Positions 42,126 to 55,313 of a stretch of DNA of 64,000 bases are shown here, piece after piece. Position numbers and translations under genes: made by a program. Under the pieces are notes generated by a model that was given only the letters and a program-made list of their open reading frames with translations, searched no databases and was not told the origin of the DNA. Numbering within the stretch: position 1 is the stretch's first letter; each line of letters starts with the position of its first letter. The DNA is from Paramacrobiotus metropolitanus (lineage: Eukaryota > Tardigrada > Eutardigrada > Parachela > Macrobiotidae), in assembly GCF_019649055.1 (NCBI RefSeq), contig NW_026570225.1, positions 1,488,001 to 1,552,000 on the forward strand. Direction: 5' to 3'.

Positions 42126-44218
42126 AAGCACAGCACACACTCAAAGCACAGTCTACTGTATTAGCCTTATGTACTACGAGTAGCGTAAGTAACACTGGAT
42201 TTGCGCTAGTATGGTTTAACTGATAAAATGATTAATACGTAAAATAGACAGCGCGTAAAAGGATTTCAGTTGTAATTCTTGTATTTATTTGCTATCGTTA
42301 AAGCGAAAAATGAAAAAATGAATTGTAAAAGGTTTCTGCACCGTTGTTTGTTGTTTTTTTGTGGAAAAAATTGGGACAGCGAAACTGCAATCAATATTAA
42401 TTGATTTCTTTGTTCGCTCATCTACATTACTAGGGTGTCTGGCTGTCATTTTAATTTTATGCCCGTTTCGGTATAAATAAAAACAAAATCATAATCGTCA
42501 TATACTTATAATTATTATTATCATTATTTTGTATAGTTCCGTAATTTAGGTCGCAGTGTTCGACCATTGGTCTTTTGGCATTAAGATTTTCAGGTTTAAA
42601 ACCACCAGGCAACCAACCATCATCGGAAAGGTAGTTTATACAAGCACCAGCAATTGCCGCTATCTTTCTCGGGAACCGCTTAGTAAGTACACGGTTGAGG
42701 CCCTGCTTGTTTCAAGTGGGTATATCGTTCCCGCGCTTAATCTAACATCCTGAGTCAACATCAGCCGTCCTCAAAGTATAGCATGCAAAGTGTAATAAGT
42801 CGTTTTAATAGCAACCTACCATTTAGCACCTGTTCTCTACCGTAAAAATGCCGATTAATCTTGGTTTTCTCAAATATTTTCCATCTAACATTCGCTACAA
42901 AATTGACATCTATCATCGTCAGGCGGTTGTCCTGCTGAAATTTGACTGACGTTTATGGAGCAGCGCGCCTCGATTACAATTTGCCTCGGCCGTCCTTGTA
43001 TTAGATGCCGCTATATGTATGCCTCCATAAAACGCAAAGCTAACGAAAAGCGATGCAGTATACTAGTACACCCTTATAAAACATGTCACAAATGTTTGCT
43101 GGCTTTGGTTGACGATATCGTATGAGTGCAACGTTAGATTCCGATGCTGATGAGCAGAATATTTATATAATGAGGCTACCGAAATTAAGCAAAGCTAGTC
43201 ATTGTTCAATTGTGCATTTTCCGCTACATTTAAAAATGATATAAAAATTAATACCCTTCGCGGTTACAAATTGTACGTGCACGTACAGTACCTAACAGAT
43301 AGCTTTCATATATTATTATAAGGTACTCTATATATGAGAGAAAAACGCAGTGTTGCATACCGATTTGATTCACGTTTTCCCTTACAATGCAGGTAGAAAA
43401 GGGTGAGCACCGTATGCGCAAGTACGAGTACATTCCACATGAGATTTTCTTGCCTGTGGAGGATCATCGTTTATTACAGTTTACACCTTTTTCACGCTTC
43501 CGTTGGCTATATGAGTAAGCTAGTGTTGTTAGGTCTATAGGCAATGTCAATATCCACCGGTCACCGGTGAATGCGAACCGAATCAACAAATGTTACACAC
43601 AGCAGCAGACCTGAATGCAAGTGATTGCTCATGACCTTTCTCACTGGGACTCTTCGCGACACTACAGTCGCGGCTACTCGATGAGGGTTTATCTTATCGG
43701 GACTACTGAGCAAAGTATCACGAGGTCAAACACAAGTCCTTTTATTGATTTAATACCATCAAGCATATGGCCGGTAAATTATTTGACTTTGAACAACAGC
43801 CTAAATACACTACACACTGTAGCGGTATACAAGCGATTTACAGAAGGAATGTTCAAAGTATGGGAAAAACTTTTGCATTTATAATAATATACTAAGCGTC
43901 AGCGAAACACATGGACGAGGAAAAAGTCAAATAACTTGTGTACATTCAAGAGAGAAATATGAGCTGAGTGTGTAGAAACGGAGAATAGAGATTATACAAT
44001 TTGCCGTGAGATTATAGCCACGTAATAACAAGTACTCCCACAAGCCGGGTGCGCACACACATAACTTCTAACCAACCGGCATCCGGTTAGAGTAAATTTC
44101 GTCAACTGTCCAACGTCTGTTTACCGGCTAACGCCGGTGGTAGTTGTTTGACGTAGCGTGAAATAGCAACTGATACAATCCAGGACAGCATCATCACATT
44201 TTCCCCGTTTAAAATGGT
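42126..44218. other. Intergenic spacer between TRC8-like and odd-skipped genes
   Basis: Roughly 2.1 kb. An AATAAA-type signal near 42475-42480 could terminate the upstream gene. The two neighbouring genes converge here. Open frames are short and without domains. Confidence 0.4.
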
Positions 44219-45727
44219 TCAGTAGGGTGATAATAATAATTTTCTGGTTATCGGTGCCGTGTGAGCCGGGCAGAGTGGTGCAGGCGCCGGTGACGGCTGT
44301 AAATGGCCGGTAGTAAGGTGTCGATGTGAAGTGGCCGCTGTCGACGGCTGAGCGGGCGGCTGCTGCGCATGCACAGCAGATGGTGGCTGCTGTACCATGG
44401 CCACTCCCGATCCGTCGCTGATATGGATATTACGATGCACAGCCAATGTGCGGGACTGGCAGAATCCCTTTCCGCAATCTGTTTAACATACAAAGGTCAA
44501 AATTTCAATAGTATTGTCCAGTAACAGTATAATAAAAATTGTTGCTACCGGGTGCAATAAATATTCCCAAATTAAAAGTAGGCATTCAATGTGTTAACGG
44601 CCACCCGGTGTAACATTTTACAGCTATATATATATGCTAAGTATGCTTTAATTTCAAACGCTCGCAGGCGTAAAAATAATATTTACTACAGCAACTACGT
44701 ATGTAATACCTATCACACGTAAGAATAACATGTGTATTACGGTCGACGTCAATATAGTCTGCGCTCTGTGGTACATACCTTCACATTTGAAGGGTTTTTC
44801 TTTGGAGTGGATGAATTTATGATCCCGTAAGTGATCTATACGTAACCAAAAAGGGATTTTATTAATACCGGTCATATGGGATAACGTATTCCTCTGCTGA
44901 TATTGTAATCGAAACTACAAATTCGTTTAATTTTTTAAATGTACCATGTACGTTTGATTGCTCAAATTTTTCACCGCACAAGCACATCGTATGCATATAT
45001 ATATATTTTGTGCTTCTCAAGTTAAGTATGTACCTTGTCGGCGAAAGCATTTCTTGCAAATTTCACACTGAAACGGGCGCTCATCTGTATGTGTTCGCTC
45101 ATGGATCATCAAGTTGTACGACTTGGTGAAATGTCGTCCGCAATATCGGCAAATATACTGCTTTTTCGGTCGTGCACTACGCGCCGCTCGATTTCGGAAG
45201 CTCTTAACGTGACCACCGTAGAATCCTTGCCCATTTCTTTTCTCCGCCATTCCTTTACTCTTCTCCATTTTATCAATTTCTTGCTCCTTGAGAATCTCTT
45301 CCGCCAAGCGTGAGAAGTCGAATTTGTGCTTCTTTTGCTCTTGGTTTTTCGGCGGCGGCGATTGCAGCACTTCCTTGCGCGCAGGAGTCGAGCGGCGCAC
45401 GGGCGACATACCGGTTGGCGGTACCGGTAGATAGGCAAAGGGCCGGAAGAAAGCCGAAGCGGTGGGGTTGGTCAGTGACGCAAACATAAATGGGGAGTAC
45501 AGCTGCTGGTGAAGTGCAAAGGACAACGCAGCGGTTTGGTGAGCTGGCCATATCGTTTTGGTCTCCTTGCCGCGATGTTCATGGAGATGTTCGGCAATTT
45601 TGTGGAGAGGGGGACGGGAAAAACGGAGGTCCGCCGCTTCCGGCATTGAAGGGTTTGCCGAACGGATCACTGATTCTAGAAAAACATTAAAGCACTGGTG
45701 CATTTTTTGTGGTTGCATTAATTCCAT
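44219..45727 (-). CDS. Odd-skipped family C2H2 zinc-finger transcription factor (odd/bowl/OSR)
   Basis: Developmental transcription factor of the odd-skipped/OSR family. Three coding exons, 45034-45727, 44779-44835 and 44219-44478, sum to 336 aa in frame. ATG 45727 is the first in-frame Met, but a good acceptor (TTTTTCTAG at about 45676-45684) inside this stretch means the true exon may start there with a separate first exon. An N-terminal [13 protein letters not shown] motif matches the family's conserved RFDFANLA segment. Three fingers follow: [32 protein letters not shown] joined by splicing to [10 protein letters not shown], and FKCE joined to [19 protein letters not shown], with TDERPF and SKEKPF linkers. 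Finger sequences are near-identical to OSR1/odd. Introns fall inside fingers 2 and 3. The tail is Ala/Pro/Gln/His-rich. Which paralogue it is cannot be told. Confidence 0.95.
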
Positions 45728-48700
45728 TTATTATCAGCATTGTTTTCATCTGTATAACGTCGGCTGCTAAGCTTGCTATGTTAATTGACTTCAGAGTCGA
45801 ATTTAACGCCTCGCATGCAGCCATTTGATAAGCTGTTATTTAAATGTTGGCCACATCTTTTATCTTAATTGTTTCAAGTTTTTAATGAAGAGAATTCCAG
45901 AGACGGGATGCATATCAAACATTCTGAAAGCCGACAGCCATCCGCCCAATTATTTGTGAAAATCATTCAGATTTATAGCGCAACAAGTGTAAGCGGAGCA
46001 GATTTATTACTGTGCTGTTCGGCAGATACACTACATAAATTCCCAACACATGGATGAGTTAAAAATGTTATCCCTCCAGTATGAGGCGGGAAAGCGATTA
46101 CTAACTGTCTGTATCGGTATATTTATCCACATCGTGCGGCCTATACTGCAAATAAGCACCCGGACGGTTTATTCGATTCTGGACGCAAGACAAACTGGAG
46201 CATGTCGCGCGTAATGACTTCCAAACAGAAGAATGTATCGGTCAAACGATTAAGTTTGCCAATAAAATAAATGGGCCTATTTAACCCGGCGCAGATGCCC
46301 GCCTCATCGACCATTAGAGTTTTAAACGGTTTCTTCAAAGATTGCTGTGATAAGTAATCAGTACTGGCATATCGAATGTATCAAACCAAGAAATAATAGT
46401 TTATAATTATGCAGAAAGGGTCCAGTATACATGAAATGTGTAAGCTTTGTTATAGAGTCTTTCGATACAAGAACAGAAGTACAACCTTTAAGAACTTATA
46501 ACGTACTTTTTTCCGTTTTGTAAGAAGCCTTTAATCGCTAGAACTTCTATGAGCTCTAAATAATGAAGCGAAAATTATTGTTGAAGCAGTAAAATAAAAT
46601 ACTGACTCGCTGATTCCTTTTACGTATTTGCGAAGCCTTGTTAGTTTAAGGGTGTCAAAAAACGTTCCCGTAACACACGAGATGCCGCAGCCTTGTCGAT
46701 GCTGAATTTGTTTTCGACTTCTGTTAACCTGTATCCATTGACAAAAGATCATTATCCCAGATGTTTAAATATCTGATACAATTGATGCGTATTGTAAACT
46801 ACCGGGATACATACAGACAAGAGGGAAATTGAGTCTAATAATGATGTGCGATTTCGGAAAATCAAAGGCACATATCGGATGACAATAATAACAGTAGCTG
46901 CTCGCACACGTAATACACATTCAGTTACTCCAAGATGTCTTGCTCACATGGTCGGCATTAATATTGTTCGAACGCTTACTGCTCTACGAGTAGTCATTCG
47001 CTGTCATGCAGTCAGATACAGGTGCCATAAAAAGAAGCCAGAAGATGCTGAGTAATCTGATCTGACTGTTAATTAGCCAATGCGGCGCAAAAACCCTATC
47101 CACATGTTTGCACAAGAGACACTTTAGCAGTATCATCATAAAAGCCCGCTTTTTGGCTACTTTTGTCTTGTTTATCAAGAAAATACAGTCGTGGGTGTCC
47201 CTGCGAGTCATCTACGCCATCTCATCTGGAGAAATCGCAATCCCAGTGGGAGAACATTTTATGGATTAATCGACTGCACAGCGTACTTGTAAGCGCCGCA
47301 TATGTAATGGATGCAGAAGCGCTAAATGACACTTTCACAGCATCCCGCCAATACACTAAACACCCGCATACAACCAGCGCATTCCTTACTTAATAAATTG
47401 TCGAAACTTAATCATTTTCTTATCTTTCATCATCTGATGTGATTCCTTGTCTGATGCAATTAGTGTGCCTTATACCGGTATACGTCTGCTTGTTTGGCTG
47501 TTTGGGTAAAATTTTTCAGTTACTCTAGACTGAAAGCTGTCTAATTCTGTAGCCAAATAATTAAAATTATTAAGCTTTTAAAAATTAATATTGCTCAGTC
47601 AACGTATAATACGTAACGGTGAATAATTTTGCACACCCCATATTTTAGTACTTGAACAGCAATTACTAATAATGTAAGTAAGTAGTGTAGCACCTCCATC
47701 AGTTAATACGGCCGTCAGCGTGCGGCGGCTTGAACGGGCCGTAAGGGAATGCGTTGCTTTTGACCACGAATTAGACAGCTCAAAGCATTTAGCCGACTTA
47801 AATCCGTCAAAGACTCAAAGGCTATTTTGTCTACCAAGCAGCTATTTTTCCAGCACTTCTTCAGGCGTCATTATCAGTTTTGTCATATTTATCAGCGATA
47901 AACATCGCGACAACGTTGCAGAAAAACACACAACACGGGTGTTTTTCATGTTGCTCATGCCTCAGCACAGTGTTATCTATTGCTCCTGTAGCACGTTACG
48001 TGGGAAACGCTTTTTTCGTCGCGATTAAAATCGCAGTCGTCCACAACAATAAACCGACCTCGAAAAGCACAAAAAAGTTAAAAACCAATAAGATCACCTA
48101 GTGTTAGATTTAGAGATTCAGCGTAACAAAATTGGAAATAACGAAAAACCTGATCGTATGTCAAGTTTTACGTCGCCAATATACGACTATATCTGTACTG
48201 TGGTATACTTGCAGATTTTAGCTGTCAGTTATTAAGCGAAAAGTCTTGCTCAAACCACCTTATTTATACCTTGAATTTTATGTAAATTGTGGTACCGCGA
48301 AAACAAAACAGTCTTGTAAACAGAAGGGCACCTGCATGAGTCGTACAACTCGTATACATCATTAAAGTATTCTAAAAATTTAATAGTCTGTTCCTATTAC
48401 AGTATTTTGTTGCCGGTGATAAGCACTCGTTTAACAGACGGTCGGTCAGCTTTGGAATGGATTTTTCAGAAAGCTCTGATCTGTATATGTAATGACTGCT
48501 TAAAATTTGAAATTTACCAGTCGACAGTGGCATGGTGATAATGCGACAACAACGCGGTTGACAATTGCTCGCTTCATTTGCTTTCGGCGATAATAATGTC
48601 AATGTATCTCGTGATATACGATGCACAACGCACATCTCCCAATAATAGTCGGCATATAAATGGGCTTAAATAAGCTCTTCGAGCCAAAACATCGTATCAT

Positions 48701-51700
48701 AACGTAATGTCGATTCAAGTGTGAAAGGTCACCAAGGGAGCAATCACATTTTCCTGCCAGTAATTACCGCTAATGGACAGAAAACCGCTGGGGAACACTT
48801 GAGAAATCTGTGCAGTATATCGTACGTAGATTTTGTTCTTACCATAACTTCCAACGGGATACATTGGGCTGGTACTGGTAACGGATGCAGTATATCGTAC
48901 GTCCTTTAGAAAAGCTATAAATGACCGACAGATGGTTTTTATCGTTACAGCGTGGGACGCTCGACAAATCAACACGAGTTTATGGCTTTGAACAACAGTT
49001 TTCACTATTACGCCAGCTAGTGCCACAGCGGCTACCAAAGTTTAAAGCGTTGCGGAATACGATGCAGTAAGAGAAATTTGCTTTACAACTGGCAGCATCA
49101 AAACGGTTTGTGTTTTCGGCAGCTACGGCTGCAGTTTAGGGACCAAGTGGCGATGTTGTAAAACGCTCAATATCAGACAATAATATACAGACTAAATGCC
49201 ACCAGTCACAGTTAGCGCGTGAAATAGAGGCGTTACTGGCCAATCGTGTGGATCCTTATTCGCAGCACTCTAGAGCAAATGCCACAAACGCCAGTCGGAA
49301 ACACGAGTCGGTAACGTATACAATTTTCTTGTTAGTTGAGTTACTTGTTAGAGTTATGTACTTGCTTGTTAGATAGTTACTTAGACAAGGGCTCGACTGT
49401 GCTTGTGGGGTACGGTATGAATAATAATTTATTAAAATACAGTATCTACAGATAGTTGTTTAAAACACAATTAAATATCTACAAGACTACTATTAATATT
49501 AATGCACAACTTCATCCTTTTTTGACCTTTGTTTGTGTAGTACAATAAGGGCATCGGTTCCCCTTTCCAACCTTTTTCGTATTTACTGCATTAGTCCGTA
49601 ATTGATTAAATAATTTCTTTGATTTGTATTATACAATTTACGCAATGTTCTTCGGAATGAGGTGAAGCTGAATGTAATCAAATAATCTGCTATTCGAATT
49701 TTGAGGTACTCTCCTTAATTTAAGCAAGATTCAGGTTCTTAAAACCTATATGCCATTATGGCAAGCCAAGCTTATGAAGATGGTTTTATAACAAGTACTT
49801 GGTTATACCGTTTCTTAACATAAGTTCATTTAAGATTTTATGTCTCTCTGGACATTGTGGTGTAAGTGGGTTTGCCATTTTTTCGTGCATTTGCTGTCGT
49901 TAAAGCATGTGTGCGAGAAAAGGACAGAAAGTTACAGAATCCGATTCACTTGACAGTTGTCATTACTGATACGATACTTATCGATTGCAGACATAAAGTG
50001 ACATTTGCATTTTACGCAAATATAATAAATATATGTAGAGCCTATCTAATAATAAATATTGCACTGGAATAAAGCTGCTTGAGCGAAAATACTCGTGTTA
50101 TACCGCATACTTATTGTTCCAAGCTGAATCTGTTCGTGCTTACTTTAGTGCAAGAGTAACACGTAGCGGCATTTGTTGCCAAATGGAAGTTTATTGGCAA
50201 TCAACCTTAATGTGGCACCTTTTTACAGTTGTGCGTAATGCGTAATGCTTTTATGGCTTCCAGCGTTGTGCTCCCAAGCAATGCAGCCGTCATGAGCTTT
50301 ATGAACTGTAAACACGCGGCTTATACTGCCGCACGTGGTTTAATTGGGGCAATATGTTTATCGGGACTAATTAACAGCGTCCGTTGGCAATTTCAACCAC
50401 ACAAAGGTCGAGCACGCGTACAGGTGCGCGGTTTTATTAAACAACAAAAACATAAGAGCAATTCCTTATATATTTATCTTATAAATAACAAGATTTAATT
50501 GAAGTGACTCTTGCACAGACCTGCAGTGTATAACGTGACGGCTGCGCTAAATACAGCCATATACTTTGTAGCTTTCGCATTGTATCAGGACACTGCCGGC
50601 TTTGATTTATCGCTACAGAAGTATACAAGAAAATTCATCAGCCCAAGAAGAGCACAAACTACTTAAATACATAATACAGCATCCTGGACGGGAAGTCGAT
50701 ACTTATAGAAGTTAAACACTTTTATCGGTCATGTGAATGCTGCTGCGAGAGGGAGTCAGCATCATGATCATTAATCCCATCGTATTTAATCACAATGCGA
50801 TTGGCATTAGAAAAGACGCTGGATAACCGATAATGTGATAGCGTAGATTACCAAACAAACTTTAATTTGTTATCTGTTCTTGTTAAAAGTCACACTTACT
50901 GATATGATCAGAATGCAAATTAATAATATCTGTACATGCGTAGACATTGGCAATATTAAACTTATCTGGCTAATTAATTATCACACAAATACTATTATTT
51001 TTATTAATTTCAGCACCACTGCGTGGAGTTTACTGGACGTTTCAGTCTTGGATAGAAGAATTCAATGGACGGTGGATAGAGGAATTATTCCAAAACAAGA
51101 GCTGTATCTTTAGTACAATCACAGGTACGTAACAGTTAAGTTCCCTATGATGCTATGATTCCCGTATTATGCAGTCCGTTTTTACGTTTTAGCGTATTAG
51201 CGGTTAAGTAATCGTAAGATTAAGTACCTTCTTAATACAAAATAATTTTATTAGTAACTATATTGTTAAAAAAAAATAAAATCGCATATACGTAAGTGTA
51301 TGTGTACCCCATGCAAGCCTATGCACACCGCAGGTATTGATATTTTTATAAAAAATAATTTATGTTAATATTTATACTGGGCACTTGAACGCCAAGTGGA
51401 CCTGAATGAGCTTATTGATTAGGGAGTGTAACGGATGCGGCTGCTGAGCGGAGTCGGCTGCAGCAGCGTCGTCGTCGCCGCGGACAAAAAAGAGCAAACT
51501 TGTAGCAGTCGGGATTTAGAAGCTTGGCTCCATCCATGAACTGTAATGAAATCAATATTGATATTAGAGTATTAAGAGCATGCACCAACAAAGCATGCCG
51601 CTGATAGGCCCGGCTCAACATCTATAATTGATAGCGATGAGGGAGCTAATGCAGATTTGAGATTGCTACTAATCAGTCATACAAGCGCCGCTATATGTAG

Positions 51701-54097
51701 CCGCTGTATATGTCACCGTATCCACAGTCAAACACAGGACGCATGACGGACACAGGTAAAGTAACCGGAATCATTTATAACAATCGCGGGTCTAGTGTAC
51801 TATTTCGGTGCAAAGAAAAAGCCAACGCTGGCTCCTTGTGATGTTTACCCAACGACGGTACAGTGGCCAGCAGGTCCATTTTGATTGTGGATGGAGGCTG
51901 ATCTTGTTAAGTTATTAGACCGTTTAATGTACTGCATCAAGCCGAAAAACAAACTGTTCGTCCACGCGTCAACCCGGCTCCGGATTCCAGCGAGCACATA
52001 TGCCGATGTGTACGCCGGCGCCAGAAAGAATCATTTCGGGAAAACAGAATACTGCAATCGGGCGGCGTCTTTAACTAAATTATGCAGATCACAGTTATTG
52101 CTAGCGCCGCTAGCTATAGTTAAGCGGTACTATTGTGCTTATATGTGTTGCTTAGTACTATTAATCATTCTCTTGTTATGTCACTACTCTGGATGCACCT
52201 TTTAAAATTTAAACTAAATGAGTTGAGCTAGCAGTGCGCGCTGTTCTAGTTACAGTAGTTAGTGCTCAGGGTTTCTATTTTTGCCTACTGTTTTTGCCAG
52301 GATTTTAATTTTTCGATTATCACACGCATGTTGTACGCCATCTGCGCGTAACTGCTTTCCCCGAGGAAAATTTTCAAGTTGTTTGACAATTGGCATACCG
52401 TACATGTTTGACTGATTTTTAGTGTGTCAGTAGCACCAGAGAATCAGTAACAGCCGATCGTACATAATGGCTTGGATTTTTATTATGAACCCAGGATTAA
52501 ACTGACACTATCAATCAGTACGGTGACCTTTTTTTTGAAAAATGACATATCCACCTGATGCTGTGATAACTTGATATCTGCCTCAATCCGCCGTTAGATG
52601 CAAACAGGAGATGTTATTTTACATACTTTGCAGCTTAATCGGTATTTGTTAATACCGAACATCAGTGTGCGATGATTGCCATTTCCGTTGTATGCATTCT
52701 GTATCTGAAGCCTTGGCCGGCGATCAGCGATCGTACGGTAGATCGTGTAAACTACTTGAAGCACGTCAAATAAACGATTTACTCATAAACGTAAACAACT
52801 GATCAGCGACAGTTATGGATAGCTCGAACGCGGTGCTCAACACCAAGTTGCGGCAGATCTGCATTGTTATACCTACAGACGCAGAACCTTGAAAATCAAT
52901 CAACTGGAAAAAATCAAATATATAGCGAGGTCTGTGTTGCAGAAAGATGGAGCACAGTGAGTTTGCCGGGCTCAGGGGATCAGAGTCCGGGTGAGATTTA
53001 ACAACCGGAGATGCAAGCTGTCATGCGGCTACTCACCGGGTGTAAATTTGACATTAAACTGAGCGATAGGTTGTCACGGAATAAATGTTTAAACTGATCG
53101 CGAATTGCTATACTTATCAAACACAGGTGCTGAGGATAAAACTTCTTATAAGCCCCCGTAATACTGTACGTATTAGCGCTTGCAGAATTCTTGATGCGTA
53201 TTGCATTTATATAAACTAGGTTTCGATAGTCACTGCGAGACCCCTTAGTTTGGACTCTCACGTGTACACAGTTAATTATTCTATGAGCAAGTCTCGGTAA
53301 AAATATATTTAAATTATATTCAAATTATATGCAATTCCTTTTCGATTAGACTTTACAGGACGACTTGGACTTACATTTTTTTTCCACAATCTGATCGTGC
53401 AACTAGCATCCGGTTTTTTAACTGTGCGGCTGTCACATGTGGCTATCAATAGTACTAGTAACAAAATCAAAAATATTATTTTTTTCAGATGCGCTGGATG
53501 GTGATAAGTACAAAATAATAGTTGTAAGTAGCCGTTTAATCAAATTGAACTTGTTGTATTAGATTACATCACCTTACATGTACAATTTAAATACTGTACA
53601 TACGATATTGCTAAACTTTGTGTTACAATTGTACTAGTACAATATGTGAAATCATTATCAATGGTTTAGAAGACGTATTCGTCATGATGGAATAAAGGCA
53701 ACTGAGAAAGTAATTTTCTAAAAAACGTACAATACAGAATTTGCACGCCTTTAATGATTCGGAAATCAGAAAGCAGTAAAGTCTGCTGACTCTGTTCCAC
53801 AAAAACGGAACAAGCCAAAAAACCTTACAACATCATCGCTTCTGCTCGTATTGCTGATTTTCACTGCAGTCGTGAATTGCTCAATAACAGCAAATTTCGC
53901 GTAACACAATAATAATTGCAACAAAACAGCAGCTGTGCTCGCAAGTTGATAGATGCTACACAATACAATGAAGTGGAAAAAGCGGAGCGATTCAAGCATA
54001 CTTGCATTCAATTCAGATAACATTCTGCAGGAATCGTAAGAACTGTCAAGAACGTCTCAACAAAGGTGCACGACAAGACCGTAACCGTAATTCTGCT
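45728..54097. other. 8.4-kb non-coding interval upstream of the odd-skipped gene
   Basis: The longest stretch in the window without a recognised gene. Open frames here (for example minus 46141-46338, plus 50229-50498, minus 51412-51621, plus 51885-52205) carry no family signature. The minus segment 51421-51541 is GC-rich, opens after an ATTACAG acceptor-like site and could be a small terminal exon. Since it precedes a developmental transcription factor, enhancers and an untranslated first exon are the most likely content. Confidence 0.45.
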
Positions 54098-54634
54098 TCA
54101 TCGCCGCCTGTTCTCACGGTCGCGATAGCCCGTCCGATTCCCTTCCCGCTCCCTGTCCCTGTCGCGATCATTGCGAGGTCCGCGTGACATGTGCGAATGA
54201 ATGCACACATCCAAGACGTCCCCGGCTTGCACGTACCATTCCTCCAGGGTCTTATTCTCCACCCGTTCATCCCCGGGCTTACTGCCAATAAATACCTCCC
54301 CCATATTGCGGCTGCGATACCCTGGATGTTGCTGTTCCGGCGTGAGCAAGTGGAAGCTCAACCGCGTACCCAGCCGACGCGCTTCGGGACGGACTTCGCG
54401 GATGATGTTGGTTAACTCGCGGAGGGTGGCGTCCACCCACGTGTGAATTAACAACAGGCGCTCGTCGTTTGGTAGATTGCCAGAATTGATTTCGGAAGGT
54501 TTGAGATGGGTATTGGACTGGATGAACGTCCGAATTAAAATGGGGCAAGTGCTTTCACGATCCACAACACGTCGTTCGCGTTCCGTGTTCAGAATGACGG
54601 TCGCCACTTGGGACTCGATGCGGGGTGCAGCCAT
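54098..54634 (-). CDS. SAP18: SAP18, Sin3-associated polypeptide / ASAP complex subunit
   Basis: Ubiquitin-fold adaptor of the Sin3-HDAC corepressor and of the ASAP/PSAP exon-junction-associated complexes, in the nucleus. Single coding exon of 178 aa. Family blocks in order are VDRESTCPILIRTF, then ERLLLIHTWVDATLRELTNI, IREVRPEARRLGTRLSFHLL, PGYRSRNMGEVFIG and the final strands EEWYVQAGDVLDVCIHSHM. The core matches human SAP18 closely. After residue about 148 the protein carries an extra tail of Arg-Asp/Arg-Glu repeats (RNDRDRDREREGNR and YRDRENRRR), not present in the 153-aa human protein. The start codon is followed by MAAPRIESQVA, consistent with the human N-terminus. It is transcribed away from PDCL3, with 680 bp between the start codons. 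Confidence 0.96.
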   Translation of the reverse strand: MAAPRIESQVATVILNTERERRVVDRESTCPILIRTFIQSNTHLKPSEINSGNLPNDERLLLIHTWVDATLRELTNIIREVRPEARRLGTRLSFHLLTPEQQHPGYRSRNMGEVFIGSKPGDERVENKTLEEWYVQAGDVLDVCIHSHMSRGPRNDRDRDREREGNRTGYRDRENRRR

Positions 54635-55313
54635 CGTGCCTGGAAAGATGCAGATAGCAAAATCGGTAGCTTTTAATAACTCATTCGTTTAAACAGCTTC
54701 TTTCGCACAAGCAGTGGGAAACATAAAGTAGCCCTGTCAGTGGCATGTTCTGCAACTCACCCGTGGCTGTAACGCAGAAACATCAAAATCTGAGTTAAAC
54801 CTCAAATATTACCAAGTAAAATCCACAAAGAACCTTAAAGGAGGCTCAACAGCCTGAACTTAATAATCAGCTAAACAATAAACAGATACCGATGTCGACG
54901 AAATGCACTATATCGATAAACTGTTAAAAAAGAAAAAGATGGCCTTTGATTGTCATTTATGTATATAATATGAAAAAAAGAAAAGAAAAAGCTACCTGCT
55001 ACTCAGCGCAGAAGAATAAAATAGGGTATATATTAAAAAAATCGGCAGTAAAATGTCTCACTTTGCAAGCGACAGTTGCTGAGCCACAACCTAGGGCGGG
55101 CGAACGCATTTAATACGGCGTTAGTGAGACATTTACAGTATAGTAGCTACTAGCTACGAGTACTGTAGCCTACTATTCTTTTCTTAGTAATCCTACAGTA
55201 GTGGCGCAGTCGCTTCCTTTCATGGTATGGCCAAAATTCAAAAAATTACTTACGATTTAGTTATTTGTTTGGTTTGCTGGTTTTGTATTATTTGTCTTTT
55301 ATAAGGTTTAGAA
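54635..55313. promoter_or_regulatory. Shared divergent promoter region, SAP18 (-) and PDCL3 (+)
   Basis: 679 bp between two start codons pointing apart. The middle is AT-rich, with no coding frame and no clear TATA box. A CTACTAGCTACGAGTACTGTAG stretch, partly palindromic, sits near 55147-55169 and contains the window's recurrent TACGAGTA motif. Confidence 0.45.

Noticed and set aside
44990-45010. Short TA microsatellite in an odd-skipped intron
   Set aside because: It is ordinary simple sequence of about 20 bp with no sign of function.
46141-46338. 65-codon minus-strand frame with protein-like composition
   Set aside because: Too short, no splice partners or recognisable family; it stays within the general spacer note.
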